Shown: positions 1 to 8,219 of the stretch, in pieces | Layout of the letters: each line of letters begins with the position of its first letter | Position numbering within the stretch: position 1 is the stretch's first letter | Origin: Bacteroidota bacterium | Lineage (GTDB): Bacteria > Bacteroidota > Bacteroidia > UKL13-3 | Direction of reading: 5' to 3' | Assembly: GCA_947462865.1 (NCBI GenBank) | Contig: CANHRW010000032.1 | Location: 1 to 14,158, forward strand | Length of the DNA stretch: 14,158 nt | Position numbers and translations under genes: made by a program | Notes under the pieces: model-generated | Seen by the model: the letters and a program-made list of their open reading frames with translations, nothing else | Told to the model about the DNA's origin: nothing | The model's database searches: none

Positions 1-338
1 ACTTAACATGGACAGCAAGAATTGGCGCAGCATACAATCCAATTGACTATAAATTCTTGAACACTTTTTTCTTAGAAAAACAAACCATCATGCTGCCTTT
101 TACATCAAGTATATTAATTGGGTCAGGAAAGGACAAATTAGAATTAGGCACTGGATTTACCATGCTTACCAAGAACTTCAATGAACAAGAAATCGTGCCT
201 CAGCTATTATTGGGTTTAAGGGTGATAGACCTTAACCGAGTTTGTTTAAGATTAAATTATGTCCCAATATTTAGAAGCGGAGAAACCATACATTGGATTG
301 GAGTGAGTTTAGGAAAAAATATTGGGAAAATTCAATAA
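1..338 (+). CDS. C-terminal part of an envelope (beta-barrel-like) protein, 5' truncated by the window
   Basis: The reading frame is open from base 3 of the window to the TAA at 336-338, so this is the last 111 or so residues of a longer gene. A TTG at 57 could be read as a start, but coding sequence of the same character (LTWTARIGAAYNPIDYKF) continues upstream of it, so the gene most likely begins outside the window. The visible part alternates short hydrophobic, strand-like stretches (IMLPFTSSILIGSG, QLLLGLRVIDL, VCLRLNYVPIF, IHWIGVSLG) with polar turns, which resembles small outer-membrane beta-barrel proteins of Bacteroidota. It has no terminal aromatic residue, so the barrel assignment is an inference. 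It lies 10 nt before the next gene and is probably cotranscribed with it. Confidence 0.6.
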   Translation, partial: LTWTARIGAAYNPIDYKFLNTFFLEKQTIMLPFTSSILIGSGKDKLELGTGFTMLTKNFNEQEIVPQLLLGLRVIDLNRVCLRLNYVPIFRSGETIHWIGVSLGKNIGKIQ

Positions 339-348
339 TCACTAAAGT

Positions 349-1638
349 ATGAAGGGCTACTTTTTTGCGATTTTAAGCTTATTTGTGACTGTTTTGGTGG
401 GGGCTCAAATAAATAATGTATCCGTAAAAATCGCATTAGATAATGCAGCTAAAGATGAAAGGTTTGATAAATTCCAAATTACACTGGCATTGTTTGAACT
501 GAAAAGAGACAGCATTTTGAGCATGAACTTTGAGGACTTGAAACCGGCTGTGCCCATTTATGTTAAAAAACCAACAGGATTTAGAAGTTTTGCCTACGGA
601 TTTATATTTTTTAATGGCAGTAGCAATCCAATTAATAAAGGGTACATAACCGTATTGGTGGGCAATCCTTACCATAAAAATCCAAGCTTATTTGTAGACC
701 ACAATCAAAATTTTGATTTTACCGACGATACCAGCTACCAACTCCCCTATTTTGATGAGCCCGCTTTAATTTTTACGCTCACAAATGAACATTATTCGAA
801 GGGAAACATTCAAATTAAGTTAAGTAGACAAATCTTAACGGGCAGACATGATTTTAAACAATTCATGAACGAATATTTTTCGACGACCTACAAAAATCGT
901 AATTTTATTGGGATTGAATTTACATACCGAGAACAACGTTACATCACCAAATCTGGATATTACAAAAGTGAGGAGGATTCTTTTCAAATTGGCTTATACG
1001 ATGGCAATTCGGACGGTTTGTATCATACACCCTATACAGACAAATTGGTCATCAATGATTTAGTGGATTCTGTTTTTGATGCAACAAATCCACTCAAATT
1101 TGAACTCATTGATCCTAGAAAATCACCATTAACTTTTGAAAAAAATGGCACCCTGTATCAGGTGATTGAGTTAGATACATTTGGTAGATTTATCACAATA
1201 CAACCTACAAAAAAAACAGCTGGCATAGGCAAAATTCAAAATGGAAAAAAAGCTCCTAATTTGGTGTTCCATTTATCAAATGGCGAAAGATTGAAACTTA
1301 GAAAATTGAGAAAAAAACAAGTGTATTTATATTTTTCCCAGTTGAATGCAAAGAACTTCCAAACGGACACTTTAATTCTTAGGCAATTGGCTTCAATAGA
1401 CAGCAATAACCTCAAAGTAATCTGTATACTGTATTCAAAAAATAGCTATGAATTGAGAATCTTTCAAGACCATGTAAAACCTGATTATTTATTGGCTTAC
1501 GGAACTAAAAAAATCAGTGAAAAGCTTGGCATTAAAAGTGTTCCACAAAGTCTATTTATTGGCAAAAGAAGAAAGGTTCAATTTTATGGTAAATCTCCAC
1601 ATGATTTTTTGAGGTATTACCTTCAAGAACACCCATAA
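349..1638 (+). CDS. Exported protein with a degenerate thioredoxin/TlpA-like C-terminal domain
   Basis: This 429-residue protein starts with a signal peptide (MKGYFFAILSLFVTVLVGA, probable cleavage before Q20), so it should act in the periplasm or on the cell surface. The middle region, about 25-285, contains two acidic loops that look like calcium-binding turns: D117 to D127 (DHNQNFDFTDD) and D218 onwards (DGNSDGLY). Residues about 296-427 resemble the thioredoxin-like fold of TlpA/AhpC-TSA proteins. This part has the entry motif GKKAPNLVFHLSNGERL, a strand VYLYFS, and a cis-proline region GIKSVPQSLFIG around P399. Where the redox CxxC should follow the first strand, the sequence reads SQLN (330-333), so thiol-disulfide activity is not expected. 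A binding or structural role is more likely. It follows the upstream gene by 10 nt, and its stop codon lies inside a terminator hairpin. Confidence 0.75.
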   Translation: MKGYFFAILSLFVTVLVGAQINNVSVKIALDNAAKDERFDKFQITLALFELKRDSILSMNFEDLKPAVPIYVKKPTGFRSFAYGFIFFNGSSNPINKGYITVLVGNPYHKNPSLFVDHNQNFDFTDDTSYQLPYFDEPALIFTLTNEHYSKGNIQIKLSRQILTGRHDFKQFMNEYFSTTYKNRNFIGIEFTYREQRYITKSGYYKSEEDSFQIGLYDGNSDGLYHTPYTDKLVINDLVDSVFDATNPLKFELIDPRKSPLTFEKNGTLYQVIELDTFGRFITIQPTKKTAGIGKIQNGKKAPNLVFHLSNGERLKLRKLRKKQVYLYFSQLNAKNFQTDTLILRQLASIDSNNLKVICILYSKNSYELRIFQDHVKPDYLLAYGTKKISEKLGIKSVPQSLFIGKRRKVQFYGKSPHDFLRYYLQEHP

Positions 1639-1670
1639 AAAAAGAGGCACAAGGCCTCTTTTTTTATGGG
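1632..1670. terminator. Bidirectional rho-independent terminator between convergent genes
   Basis: A perfect 17-bp inverted repeat (1632-1648 paired with 1654-1670) encloses a 5-nt loop (ACAAG, 1649-1653). The GC-rich core GAGGC/GCCTC is flanked by seven A on one side and seven T on the other, so each strand has a hairpin followed by a U-run. It sits between the plus-strand gene ending at 1638, whose TAA is in the left arm, and the minus-strand gene ending at 1685. It should stop transcription from both directions. Confidence 0.9.
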
Positions 1671-1684
1671 GATATGTTCTTGTA

Positions 1685-4135
1685 CTATTTGGTAACTACA
1701 AACTTGATGGTTTTGAAACCATTTTCATTTTTAATTCTGATGAAATAAACACCACTATTAAAGTTAGACACATTAATGGTTTCATTTATGTCTTTGGTTT
1801 GGTATGAAGTTGAATTCAGAATTCTACCGCTCAAATCTATCAATTCCATTGTCAATGGCAAGGTTTGAACACCTGCAATATTTATAATTAACGCGTCATT
1901 TGCAGGATTTGGATAAATTGAAGTGAACACACCAGCTAATTCATTCTCATTTACCCCAGTTGGTGAATAAACGACAACAGATCTAGTTGCATTTACCCTA
2001 TTGCCACTCAAATCTGCAACAGAATAAAGAATTCCATAGGTATTTGCTCTTGATGAATCAACGAAACTGGTAACCTTTACATTCGCTTGTAAGTCTCCAT
2101 CTAAATCATCTGTAGCTGTAAAGCCTGGATCAATATAACTGCTATTCAATTGCAAAGAATCTGGATTTTTACCAAGCAAAGTTAAACTAGGCGCAAAGTC
2201 TAAATCATTACTATCTCTTGGTTGTAATTTCCAATTACTGAAGCTATAATGCAACACACCACGTAATCTTTTCATGTTTTGTTTAGCTTTTAAATTTTGG
2301 TTTAACAAATCAGGTAATACCGAAGACATATCATCTACTCTTAATCCAATTGTAGCTGTGCTATCTTGGTTCACCAAAAATTCACCATAATTATTTGCAC
2401 CATCTGCATTGGTATTTACTATGTAAACATTGTCAAATGAAACCAACATACCTTCAAAAGCATTTAGTTTCCAACGGTTACTTGAAGAAGCGTTTAAAGC
2501 TGCAATGTCTGCAATTTGAATGTCAGATTTGAATGCTGGCAAGGCATTTCCTGAAGAAACAACTGTTCCAAATACTGAGTTCAATGTTGTTAAACCCGCA
2601 GCTTCTTGAACCCTGGCTGAAGTAATTGTTACCTCATCTCCTACTTTCCATGCAGCAGTACCATCATTTGTTGACCTATTGACAACGATTGCACTATTTG
2701 AGTCTGTAGAATTTTTAGTTTGAAGGGTTAAAATATTGAATGACTGTTGTGCCATATTGGTTGAAGTAACAATGGCATTAACGGCTATGTTAATTAATGA
2801 ATCGCCTGCCCAAATACTCCCATTTTTAGTATTGATACTGAATTGTAAATCTTTTATTGTTTTTGGACCACCATCCATTACCAAATAGGCGCTATTGGTA
2901 GCCAATGAATCTGGACTAAACTTATACACCCCATTAACGTCAGTCATTTTGATGAAGTATTTAACAATAGCACCATTTGCTTGTGCAGGCACATTTCCAG
3001 ACCAAATCATTGTATCATTTGGTAAAGTATTTCTTGTAAGAGTAACACTAGAAAATTGAGCGTTGTCTAATCCGGCAGCATAAAAAACTTCTACATTGCT
3101 AACAGCATAATCGCCTTGGTTTACTTTAGCTGTAATGGTAACAGCATCTGTTGATGTGGCTGCTGCAGGCATACGAGTTTTTGAAGCCAATGTTGGTGGC
3201 ATATATACTGCAGGGCCCAAATCTGATGGGGTCAAAGGAGCCAAAACATATTTGTACTCACCTGCAATCAATGAATGAATGACAACACCTCTAATATATG
3301 ACAACTTAGTCCCAATAATTGGAGGGGTAAATCTATTTGCAGGTAATGAATCTTCTGAATTGTTATCGTTTCTGAACCATGCTGAAAAATCACTGATATC
3401 GATTGCATTTCCATTGGCATCGGCAACAGACCAAGTCCAACGTGAACCATTTAATGTTCTAGTGAAAACAGAGATGTCTTTTAATTCAACATAAGTCCCT
3501 TCATATTTTTCAGTAATAGCAGGATTGGCAACTTGTCCAACATTAACGTTTCCTGTCATGATTGAATCAACAGTCAATGAAATAGGAACTATTTTACGTG
3601 GATTTAAGTCCAAAATCTCTACGCCATTGTCCCAAATAGGATTTCCTTTGATAACGTTAATTTGAGTATGGCCTAGCTTAGAACCTGCTGGAGGAGATGA
3701 ACCTCTAAATTGTTTCAGTAATCCTGTTACACGTACTTTTGTTCCAGGTCTGAGATTGTCATAGAATGAATTATCACTTACCAACTGGCTCAGTGTAGTT
3801 CCCATGCCCGCAGGATCACACATTAACTCTACACCACCCCAAGGGCCAACGATTGTATCGGCAACGATAACTGCTGCTCTTCTAGATTTAGTGGTTGATA
3901 ATCCGTACAATCTAGGATCAAACAATACATATCCTTCGAAACGAATAGTATCCTTGTATTGAGCACTTTGTAAAGTAGGATTGATGTAATCAGATGAATC
4001 ATTTGGAGGCGTTGCAGTTAATTTTGAATCACTCACAAATTGCACATCACGCAATGGAATAATCGGATAAGGATTTTGTGCATTCACCAGACTTAAAAAG
4101 CTGGTAAATAGTAAAAATAGTAAAAGTTTTTTCAT
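1685..4135 (-). CDS. Large secreted T9SS cargo protein with OB-like modules and a DUF5011-type Ig-like domain
   Basis: This 816-residue protein has a clear signal peptide (MKKLLLFLLFTSFLSLVNA, cleavage before Q20) for Sec export. Two regions end in a similar pattern, IRGVVIHSLIAGEYKYVLAP..SDL (281-306) and LRGVLHYSFSNWKLQPRDSNDL (624-645). They look like two copies of an OB-fold-like module of the kind found in secreted nuclease-associated proteins. Between them, about 315-420 looks like an Ig/FnIII-type domain. Residues about 648-723 match the DUF5011/HYR style of bacterial Ig-like domain (YIDPGFTATDDLDGD, then YSVADLSGNR). The C-terminus, 738-816, is a type A T9SS sorting domain, starting with SIYPNPANDALIINI and ending with GVYFIRIKNENGFKTIKFVV. 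The protein is therefore expected at the cell surface or secreted through the outer membrane. No catalytic site was recognised, so its substrate is unknown. A good promoter lies just upstream. Confidence 0.85.
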   Translation of the reverse strand: MKKLLLFLLFTSFLSLVNAQNPYPIIPLRDVQFVSDSKLTATPPNDSSDYINPTLQSAQYKDTIRFEGYVLFDPRLYGLSTTKSRRAAVIVADTIVGPWGGVELMCDPAGMGTTLSQLVSDNSFYDNLRPGTKVRVTGLLKQFRGSSPPAGSKLGHTQINVIKGNPIWDNGVEILDLNPRKIVPISLTVDSIMTGNVNVGQVANPAITEKYEGTYVELKDISVFTRTLNGSRWTWSVADANGNAIDISDFSAWFRNDNNSEDSLPANRFTPPIIGTKLSYIRGVVIHSLIAGEYKYVLAPLTPSDLGPAVYMPPTLASKTRMPAAATSTDAVTITAKVNQGDYAVSNVEVFYAAGLDNAQFSSVTLTRNTLPNDTMIWSGNVPAQANGAIVKYFIKMTDVNGVYKFSPDSLATNSAYLVMDGGPKTIKDLQFSINTKNGSIWAGDSLINIAVNAIVTSTNMAQQSFNILTLQTKNSTDSNSAIVVNRSTNDGTAAWKVGDEVTITSARVQEAAGLTTLNSVFGTVVSSGNALPAFKSDIQIADIAALNASSSNRWKLNAFEGMLVSFDNVYIVNTNADGANNYGEFLVNQDSTATIGLRVDDMSSVLPDLLNQNLKAKQNMKRLRGVLHYSFSNWKLQPRDSNDLDFAPSLTLLGKNPDSLQLNSSYIDPGFTATDDLDGDLQANVKVTSFVDSSRANTYGILYSVADLSGNRVNATRSVVVYSPTGVNENELAGVFTSIYPNPANDALIINIAGVQTLPLTMELIDLSGRILNSTSYQTKDINETINVSNFNSGVYFIRIKNENGFKTIKFVVTK

Positions 4136-4157
4136 GTTTAAATTGCCATTTAGCAGA

Positions 4158-4188
4158 CAAAACTAAAGATTGTAGACAGTAAATACAA
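4158..4188 (-). promoter_or_regulatory. Bacteroidota-type promoter for the 816-residue T9SS cargo gene
   Basis: Read on the minus strand, TTG (4188-4186) is followed after 20 nt by TAGTTTTG (4165-4158). This matches the Bacteroidota -7 consensus TAnnTTTG completely and has the usual -33 TTG at the expected spacing. Transcription would begin about 4150, giving a short leader before the ATG at 4135. The gene could therefore be expressed independently of the T9SS cargo gene upstream of it. Confidence 0.6.
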
Positions 4189-4234
4189 CCCCTTTTAAAC
4201 CTGATACAAAAACATCACTTAAAATTCATTTACA

Positions 4235-6355
4235 TTATTTAATAACAGCAAAACTTCCAGACTGAACTTGTCCTGAATTTAAGTCTTTTACTGTAAACAA
4301 ATAAACCCCTGTAGCTATCTGAGTTTTGCTATCGTTGAGTAAGTCCCAAGCATGCTCTCCTCCACTCGTAACGGTCTTTGTAACATCCCCAAAATTATTG
4401 AACCAACGAGAATCACTGCCATTGTAACTTTCTGACTGGTGCTGTATAGTGTTGATGACATCTCCACTTGCAGAATAAATAATAATCTCGGCTGATGATG
4501 GTAAGTTATAAAATACCAATTTCCTCAATCTGGTATTTTCACCATCCCAAGCGGCCTTTGTGTTATATGGATTGGGATAAACACCTACTTTTGATTCTTG
4601 TCCATTAAAATTATTGACTGATTTACCAGCAAATGCTCTGAATTCACTTTCTGTAAAAGATGATTCCTGTGATTCAATACCCAATGACTTATCACCTTCG
4701 TCAAATGCGGTCAACATAATGAGGTATTGCCAACCATTGTTAACATTGTTGAACGTGTATTTATAGGTATAAGAGGTTGTGTCGCCATCAAATTTAACGG
4801 GTTGATCTAACAGAATCATTTTAAACCCATTGTTGTAACCTATCTCATTGCCTGCATGATCCCATTGACCAATTAAATTCGCTTTCCCAATTAAATCTGT
4901 TCCTAAATCGTCGCCTATATTTGTTCGGTATAACCGGTACCCTTCAAAATCTTTTTTGCGGCTAATGGGGTCAATTGAATTTTCTGCATGTTTATCCCAA
5001 TAAACTTCAATTTTCCCTTCACTGGTTACTAACTTTGTATGAGGAGAATTGGGAGGCTCTGGCAATACATATCGGTCTAATTTTCCGTTGTTGTTTAAAT
5101 CTAATTCAGGCCTATACACACCCTTTTCATCTTGATCTTCTCCTAGGTAGGTAGCACGCGTTCTGCTCAAATGTTCTATTAAATCCCTTTCTGATTCTGG
5201 TGTAGTTATAATATTTGCACTACCCTGTGGTAAATAGCTAAGAGGCCCATTTTGAGCAGCACAAACAAATGCTACTGTAAAAGTAAATTTCTCACCAGGG
5301 TTTACACTAATTAGTGGGCCTGCCGATAATAGCTGTAACCAATTTGCAGGTGGGCCAAATACCGGACCATTTGAACCATTCAGTGTAATAGAATCAATAT
5401 CATTGGACAATTTAATATAACGTTCTTGATCAGAAGCAGGGCTATTCCAAGGAGCTGCAACTGAATTGAAATTCCAAAAATTATAATTTAAATTGGGCTT
5501 AGGATATCCTAAAGCTAAGAATGTATCTGGCTTATTGGGATTAAAAAACAACCCATTCCAATCTATTCCCAAAAATTGAATCGCACCATAAGATTGCGTG
5601 TAGGCAATATCATCTCCAAAACTTTGATATGAGTATATTGAATTTAATTTTTTATTGATCCCGTTTCTACCTTTGTTAAAAAAACTGGTACTGGCATCAC
5701 GTGTGATATTGACATTTCTAACTACTAAATCACTAAAAATGCCTAGATAAACAGAATCCCACCTTTGATTAGAGTTATTGGTAATTTCATAATTGGCTAT
5801 CACAAAATAATCTGCAAAAGAATAATTCCAAGCATAAGTCTCGAGTTTACATGAAGCTTTAAGCGGATTTTGATGGCCATTGATAGGAAAACTTGTGCCG
5901 GGTATTACAACAAAACTGTCTGTAAAATTCATTACAAAATCTTGGTGTGAAACTGCTGAACTGGTGAAATTAGCACTAGATGGCAATTTTGATTTTTCAG
6001 TAATTATTGAAGTTGGCGTAAACTCAAATCCACTACCACCAGGAGTATAGCCTGCCGATGCATCAACAGAACTAGAGCTTACCCTAATTTGTCCGTCTAC
6101 ATATGCCCCTATCCATAAGCCGGCTTCAAACAAATGTTCGACCCCACTCCCCTTTGGAAAACACATAGACGAAGGGCCTTGTGTATTGGAACGCACATCG
6201 GGCTTACCAAATGTTGCGAAATTATTTACAGTCAGAGCCAAACGTCCTATACTTGTTGTTTTTCTTTGCGAACTTACCTGAGCAATTGAAGTTACCGCAA
6301 AAAATGCAAGAATCAGGTATAATAGAAAAATATTTTTACAGTGTTTATTCAACAT
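4235..6355 (-). CDS. Secreted T9SS cargo protein with an FnIII-like domain and C-terminal sorting domain
   Basis: The frame stays open to a TTG at 6400, but the ATG at 6355 is the better start. It puts a normal signal peptide at the N-terminus (MLNKHCKNIFLLYLILAFF.., cleavage after A25), whereas the upstream extension overlaps a candidate promoter. The product is then 706 residues. The large N-terminal region (about 30-400) has no domain I recognise; it is rich in Asn, Ser and aromatic residues. A calcium-binding-like loop DLNNNGKLD lies at 419-427. An FnIII-like segment follows at about 437-555 (KIEVYWDKH.., GYRLYRTN.., YLIMLTAFDEG). The C-terminus, about 590-706, has the VYPNPYN start, an insertion, and a GVYLFTVKDLNSGQ..SFAVIK ending typical of FlgD-like/T9SS sorting domains. 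It should be exported to the surface. No terminator was seen in the 99 nt before the next minus-strand gene, so read-through is possible. Confidence 0.82.
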   Translation of the reverse strand: MLNKHCKNIFLLYLILAFFAVTSIAQVSSQRKTTSIGRLALTVNNFATFGKPDVRSNTQGPSSMCFPKGSGVEHLFEAGLWIGAYVDGQIRVSSSSVDASAGYTPGGSGFEFTPTSIITEKSKLPSSANFTSSAVSHQDFVMNFTDSFVVIPGTSFPINGHQNPLKASCKLETYAWNYSFADYFVIANYEITNNSNQRWDSVYLGIFSDLVVRNVNITRDASTSFFNKGRNGINKKLNSIYSYQSFGDDIAYTQSYGAIQFLGIDWNGLFFNPNKPDTFLALGYPKPNLNYNFWNFNSVAAPWNSPASDQERYIKLSNDIDSITLNGSNGPVFGPPANWLQLLSAGPLISVNPGEKFTFTVAFVCAAQNGPLSYLPQGSANIITTPESERDLIEHLSRTRATYLGEDQDEKGVYRPELDLNNNGKLDRYVLPEPPNSPHTKLVTSEGKIEVYWDKHAENSIDPISRKKDFEGYRLYRTNIGDDLGTDLIGKANLIGQWDHAGNEIGYNNGFKMILLDQPVKFDGDTTSYTYKYTFNNVNNGWQYLIMLTAFDEGDKSLGIESQESSFTESEFRAFAGKSVNNFNGQESKVGVYPNPYNTKAAWDGENTRLRKLVFYNLPSSAEIIIYSASGDVINTIQHQSESYNGSDSRWFNNFGDVTKTVTSGGEHAWDLLNDSKTQIATGVYLFTVKDLNSGQVQSGSFAVIK

Positions 6356-6370
6356 ATTTTCTTTATAAAA

Positions 6371-6400
6371 CAAATGCAAGAAAGTAAATAATGTGCGCAA
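6371..6400 (-). promoter_or_regulatory. Candidate Bacteroidota promoter for the 706-residue T9SS cargo gene
   Basis: On the minus strand, TTG (6400-6398) is followed after 19 nt by TGCATTTG (6378-6371). This differs from the -7 consensus TAnnTTTG only at the second base. Transcription would start about 10 nt before the ATG at 6355. The same TTG at 6400 is the apparent alternative start codon, so this site argues for the ATG start. The match is moderate and unproven. Confidence 0.35.
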
Positions 6401-6556
6401 GTAAAAGTTAAATCACAGCAATCTGTTAATTAAAATTAGTCTGTTTATAGACAGCACATTGGAAATTCAGCAATTGAATTGGTTTTAAACCCGCCGCTCA
6501 AAAAACTGTTGAAAAGAATACACTACTAATCAATACTTAACAAGTTTTAGGGCTCA

Positions 6557-6598
6557 TTATTCACAAGTTATCAAGTAAAATAAAAAAATTGTGGATAG
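6557..6598. promoter_or_regulatory. Pair of inverted DnaA-box-like sites upstream of dnaB
   Basis: TTATTCACA at 6557-6565 fits the general DnaA-box consensus TTATNCACA exactly. TGTGGATAG at 6590-6598 is, on the other strand, CTATCCACA, one mismatch from TTATCCACA. The two face each other across 24 nt of very A/T-rich DNA, about 60-100 nt before the dnaB start. This would suit DnaA-dependent control of dnaB. Two 9-mers in AT-rich DNA can also occur by chance, so binding is an inference. Confidence 0.35.
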
Positions 6599-6659
6599 AT
6601 TTATAAAAATGAAAATTTAAAGACCACTGGTGTATTTTTACAACTGATACAAATGGAAC

Positions 6660-8219
6660 ATGGAAGACAATTACAAACAAGATACCCGAAAAAAGAGAAC
6701 CATCACTAAAAGCATTTTGCCTGAGGGAGGTAAATTACCTCCTCAAGCGCTTGAACTTGAAGAAGCTGTTTTGGGCGCACTCATGCTTGAAAAACATGCT
6801 ATTACAACAGTTGCTGAAATTTTATCTCCGGCAAGTTTTTACAAAGACAACAATAGCCTAATATACCAAGCAATTGTTGATTTATTTAGTAAAGCTGAAC
6901 CTATTGACATTTTAACAGTTACCGCAGAACTGAGAAAAAAAGGACAATTGGAATTGGTAGGTGGAGCGTATTATATTACCATGTTGACCAACCGCATTGC
7001 TTCTGCAGCAAACATTGAATCGCATGCCAGAATTATTGCTGAAAAGTTTTTACAAAGAGAATTGATCCGTATTTCAGGAGAGATTCAAAATGAAGCATTC
7101 GAAGACAGTTCAGATGCCTTTAAATTGTTAGACTCTGCAGAAAAGAAATTATTTGAATTGTCTCAAGGGAACATCAAACGCTCCTATTTAAATATCAACT
7201 CTGTAGTAAAACAAACACTCAAAGATATTGAAGACCTGAAACAACAATCAGGCAAATACACTGGAATCCCCTCTGGGTTCACCAAACTAGATAACCTTAC
7301 AGGTGGTTTCCAACGATCTGATTTAATTATTGTTGCAGCCAGACCAGGTATGGGTAAAACTGCATTTGCATTGAGTGTGGCTCGAAATGCTTCTTTTGAA
7401 GGATTAGGTGATAGCCAGAAACCCCGTGCTGTTGCAATTTTTTCTCTTGAAATGGGCAACAAACAAATGGTGAGCAGGATGATTAGCTCTGAAGCTGAAA
7501 TTTCAGGTCACAAACTTAGAACAGGTGAATTAAAAGATTATGAGTGGGAACAATTAAATGCAAAAATTGCAAGCCTGAGTGATGCCCCAATTTTTATTGA
7601 TGATACACCCGCTCTTTCTGTTTTTGAATTGCGCGCAAAATGCCGCAGATTGAAACAACAGAACGACATTTCCATGATTTTAATAGATTACCTTCAACTA
7701 ATGAGAGGTGATGACACCGGAAATAAAAATGGCAACAGAGAACAAGAGGTGAGTTACATTTCAAGGTCATTGAAAGCATTGGCAAAAGAATTGGATGTAC
7801 CTGTTATTGCCTTGTCTCAGTTAAGTCGTCAAACAGAAAGAAGAACAAACTCAAACAGACCCATGCTATCTGACTTAAGAGAATCTGGTTCTATTGAGCA
7901 AGATGCCGATATGGTTATGTTTATTTACAGACCCGAATATTACAACATTACAGAATGGGAAGAAGGCGAACCAACAACAGGTCAGGCAGAAGTAATGATT
8001 GCCAAAAACAGACATGGTGCCATTGAAAACATTCGCTTGCGATTCTTAAAAGACTATACCAAATTTACAGACTTGATGGAAGACCGTTATGGCTTTGATT
8101 CTCCTGGTTCTAAGGATGCATTGGGAACCATTACCAAGAGTTCAAGGTTGAATGATTGGAGTATAGATGACGATGAGCCTGAGGATGATACAAAACTTCC
8201 CCCAATCGCGCCATTCTAG
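6660..8219 (+). CDS. dnaB: Replicative DNA helicase DnaB
   Basis: This 519-residue protein is the hexameric helicase that unwinds DNA ahead of the replication fork and interacts with primase and the helicase loader. The N-terminal collar domain (about 27-135) begins LPPQALELEEAVLGALML. A linker leads to the RecA-like ATPase domain from about 200 (YTGIPSGFTKLDNLTGGF). The Walker A motif is ARPGMGKT (227-234, K233), the catalytic glutamate region is FSLEM (E264), and Walker B is ILIDYLQLM (D343). The motifs SQLSRQTERR (386-395), SDLRESGSIEQDAD (404-417) and IAKNRHG (447-453) are the expected DNA-binding and arginine-finger segments. No intein is present. The ATG at 6660 is chosen because no in-frame start lies just upstream, and a nearby ATG at 6653 is in another frame. 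Length is normal for the family. The gene ends tail to tail with the TPR gene. Confidence 0.98.
   Translation: MEDNYKQDTRKKRTITKSILPEGGKLPPQALELEEAVLGALMLEKHAITTVAEILSPASFYKDNNSLIYQAIVDLFSKAEPIDILTVTAELRKKGQLELVGGAYYITMLTNRIASAANIESHARIIAEKFLQRELIRISGEIQNEAFEDSSDAFKLLDSAEKKLFELSQGNIKRSYLNINSVVKQTLKDIEDLKQQSGKYTGIPSGFTKLDNLTGGFQRSDLIIVAARPGMGKTAFALSVARNASFEGLGDSQKPRAVAIFSLEMGNKQMVSRMISSEAEISGHKLRTGELKDYEWEQLNAKIASLSDAPIFIDDTPALSVFELRAKCRRLKQQNDISMILIDYLQLMRGDDTGNKNGNREQEVSYISRSLKALAKELDVPVIALSQLSRQTERRTNSNRPMLSDLRESGSIEQDADMVMFIYRPEYYNITEWEEGEPTTGQAEVMIAKNRHGAIENIRLRFLKDYTKFTDLMEDRYGFDSPGSKDALGTITKSSRLNDWSIDDDEPEDDTKLPPIAPF

Larger units (their letters stand above)
6356..6659. other. Divergent intergenic region upstream of dnaB
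   Basis: This 304-base non-coding region separates the minus-strand T9SS cargo gene from dnaB. It is very AT-rich, apart from a short GC patch at about 6489-6499. It contains the candidate minus-strand promoter (6371-6400), a short perfect palindrome GGTTTTAAACC (6481-6491), and the two DnaA-box-like 9-mers (6557-6565 and 6590-6598). A weak -7-like element, TATTTTTA (6633-6640), lies 19 nt before dnaB but has no good TTG at the usual spacing. No small ORF or RNA gene was recognised in it. Confidence 0.6.

Noticed and set aside
57..338. TTG at 57 as the start of a complete 93-residue gene
   Set aside because: The same frame is open to the left edge and codes for similar strand-like sequence, so the gene is more likely truncated by the window.
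6356..6400. N-terminal extension of the T9SS cargo protein from a TTG at 6400
   Set aside because: The ATG at 6355 gives a normal signal peptide, and the extension overlaps a -33/-7-like promoter.
6441..6454. Short inverted repeat CTGT-TTATAG-ACAG as an operator
   Set aside because: Four-base arms are too short to separate from chance in this AT-rich spacer.
6410..6650. Chromosomal replication origin upstream of dnaB
   Set aside because: Only two DnaA-box-like 9-mers are present, with no cluster of boxes and no dnaA nearby; a regulatory site is the more modest reading.
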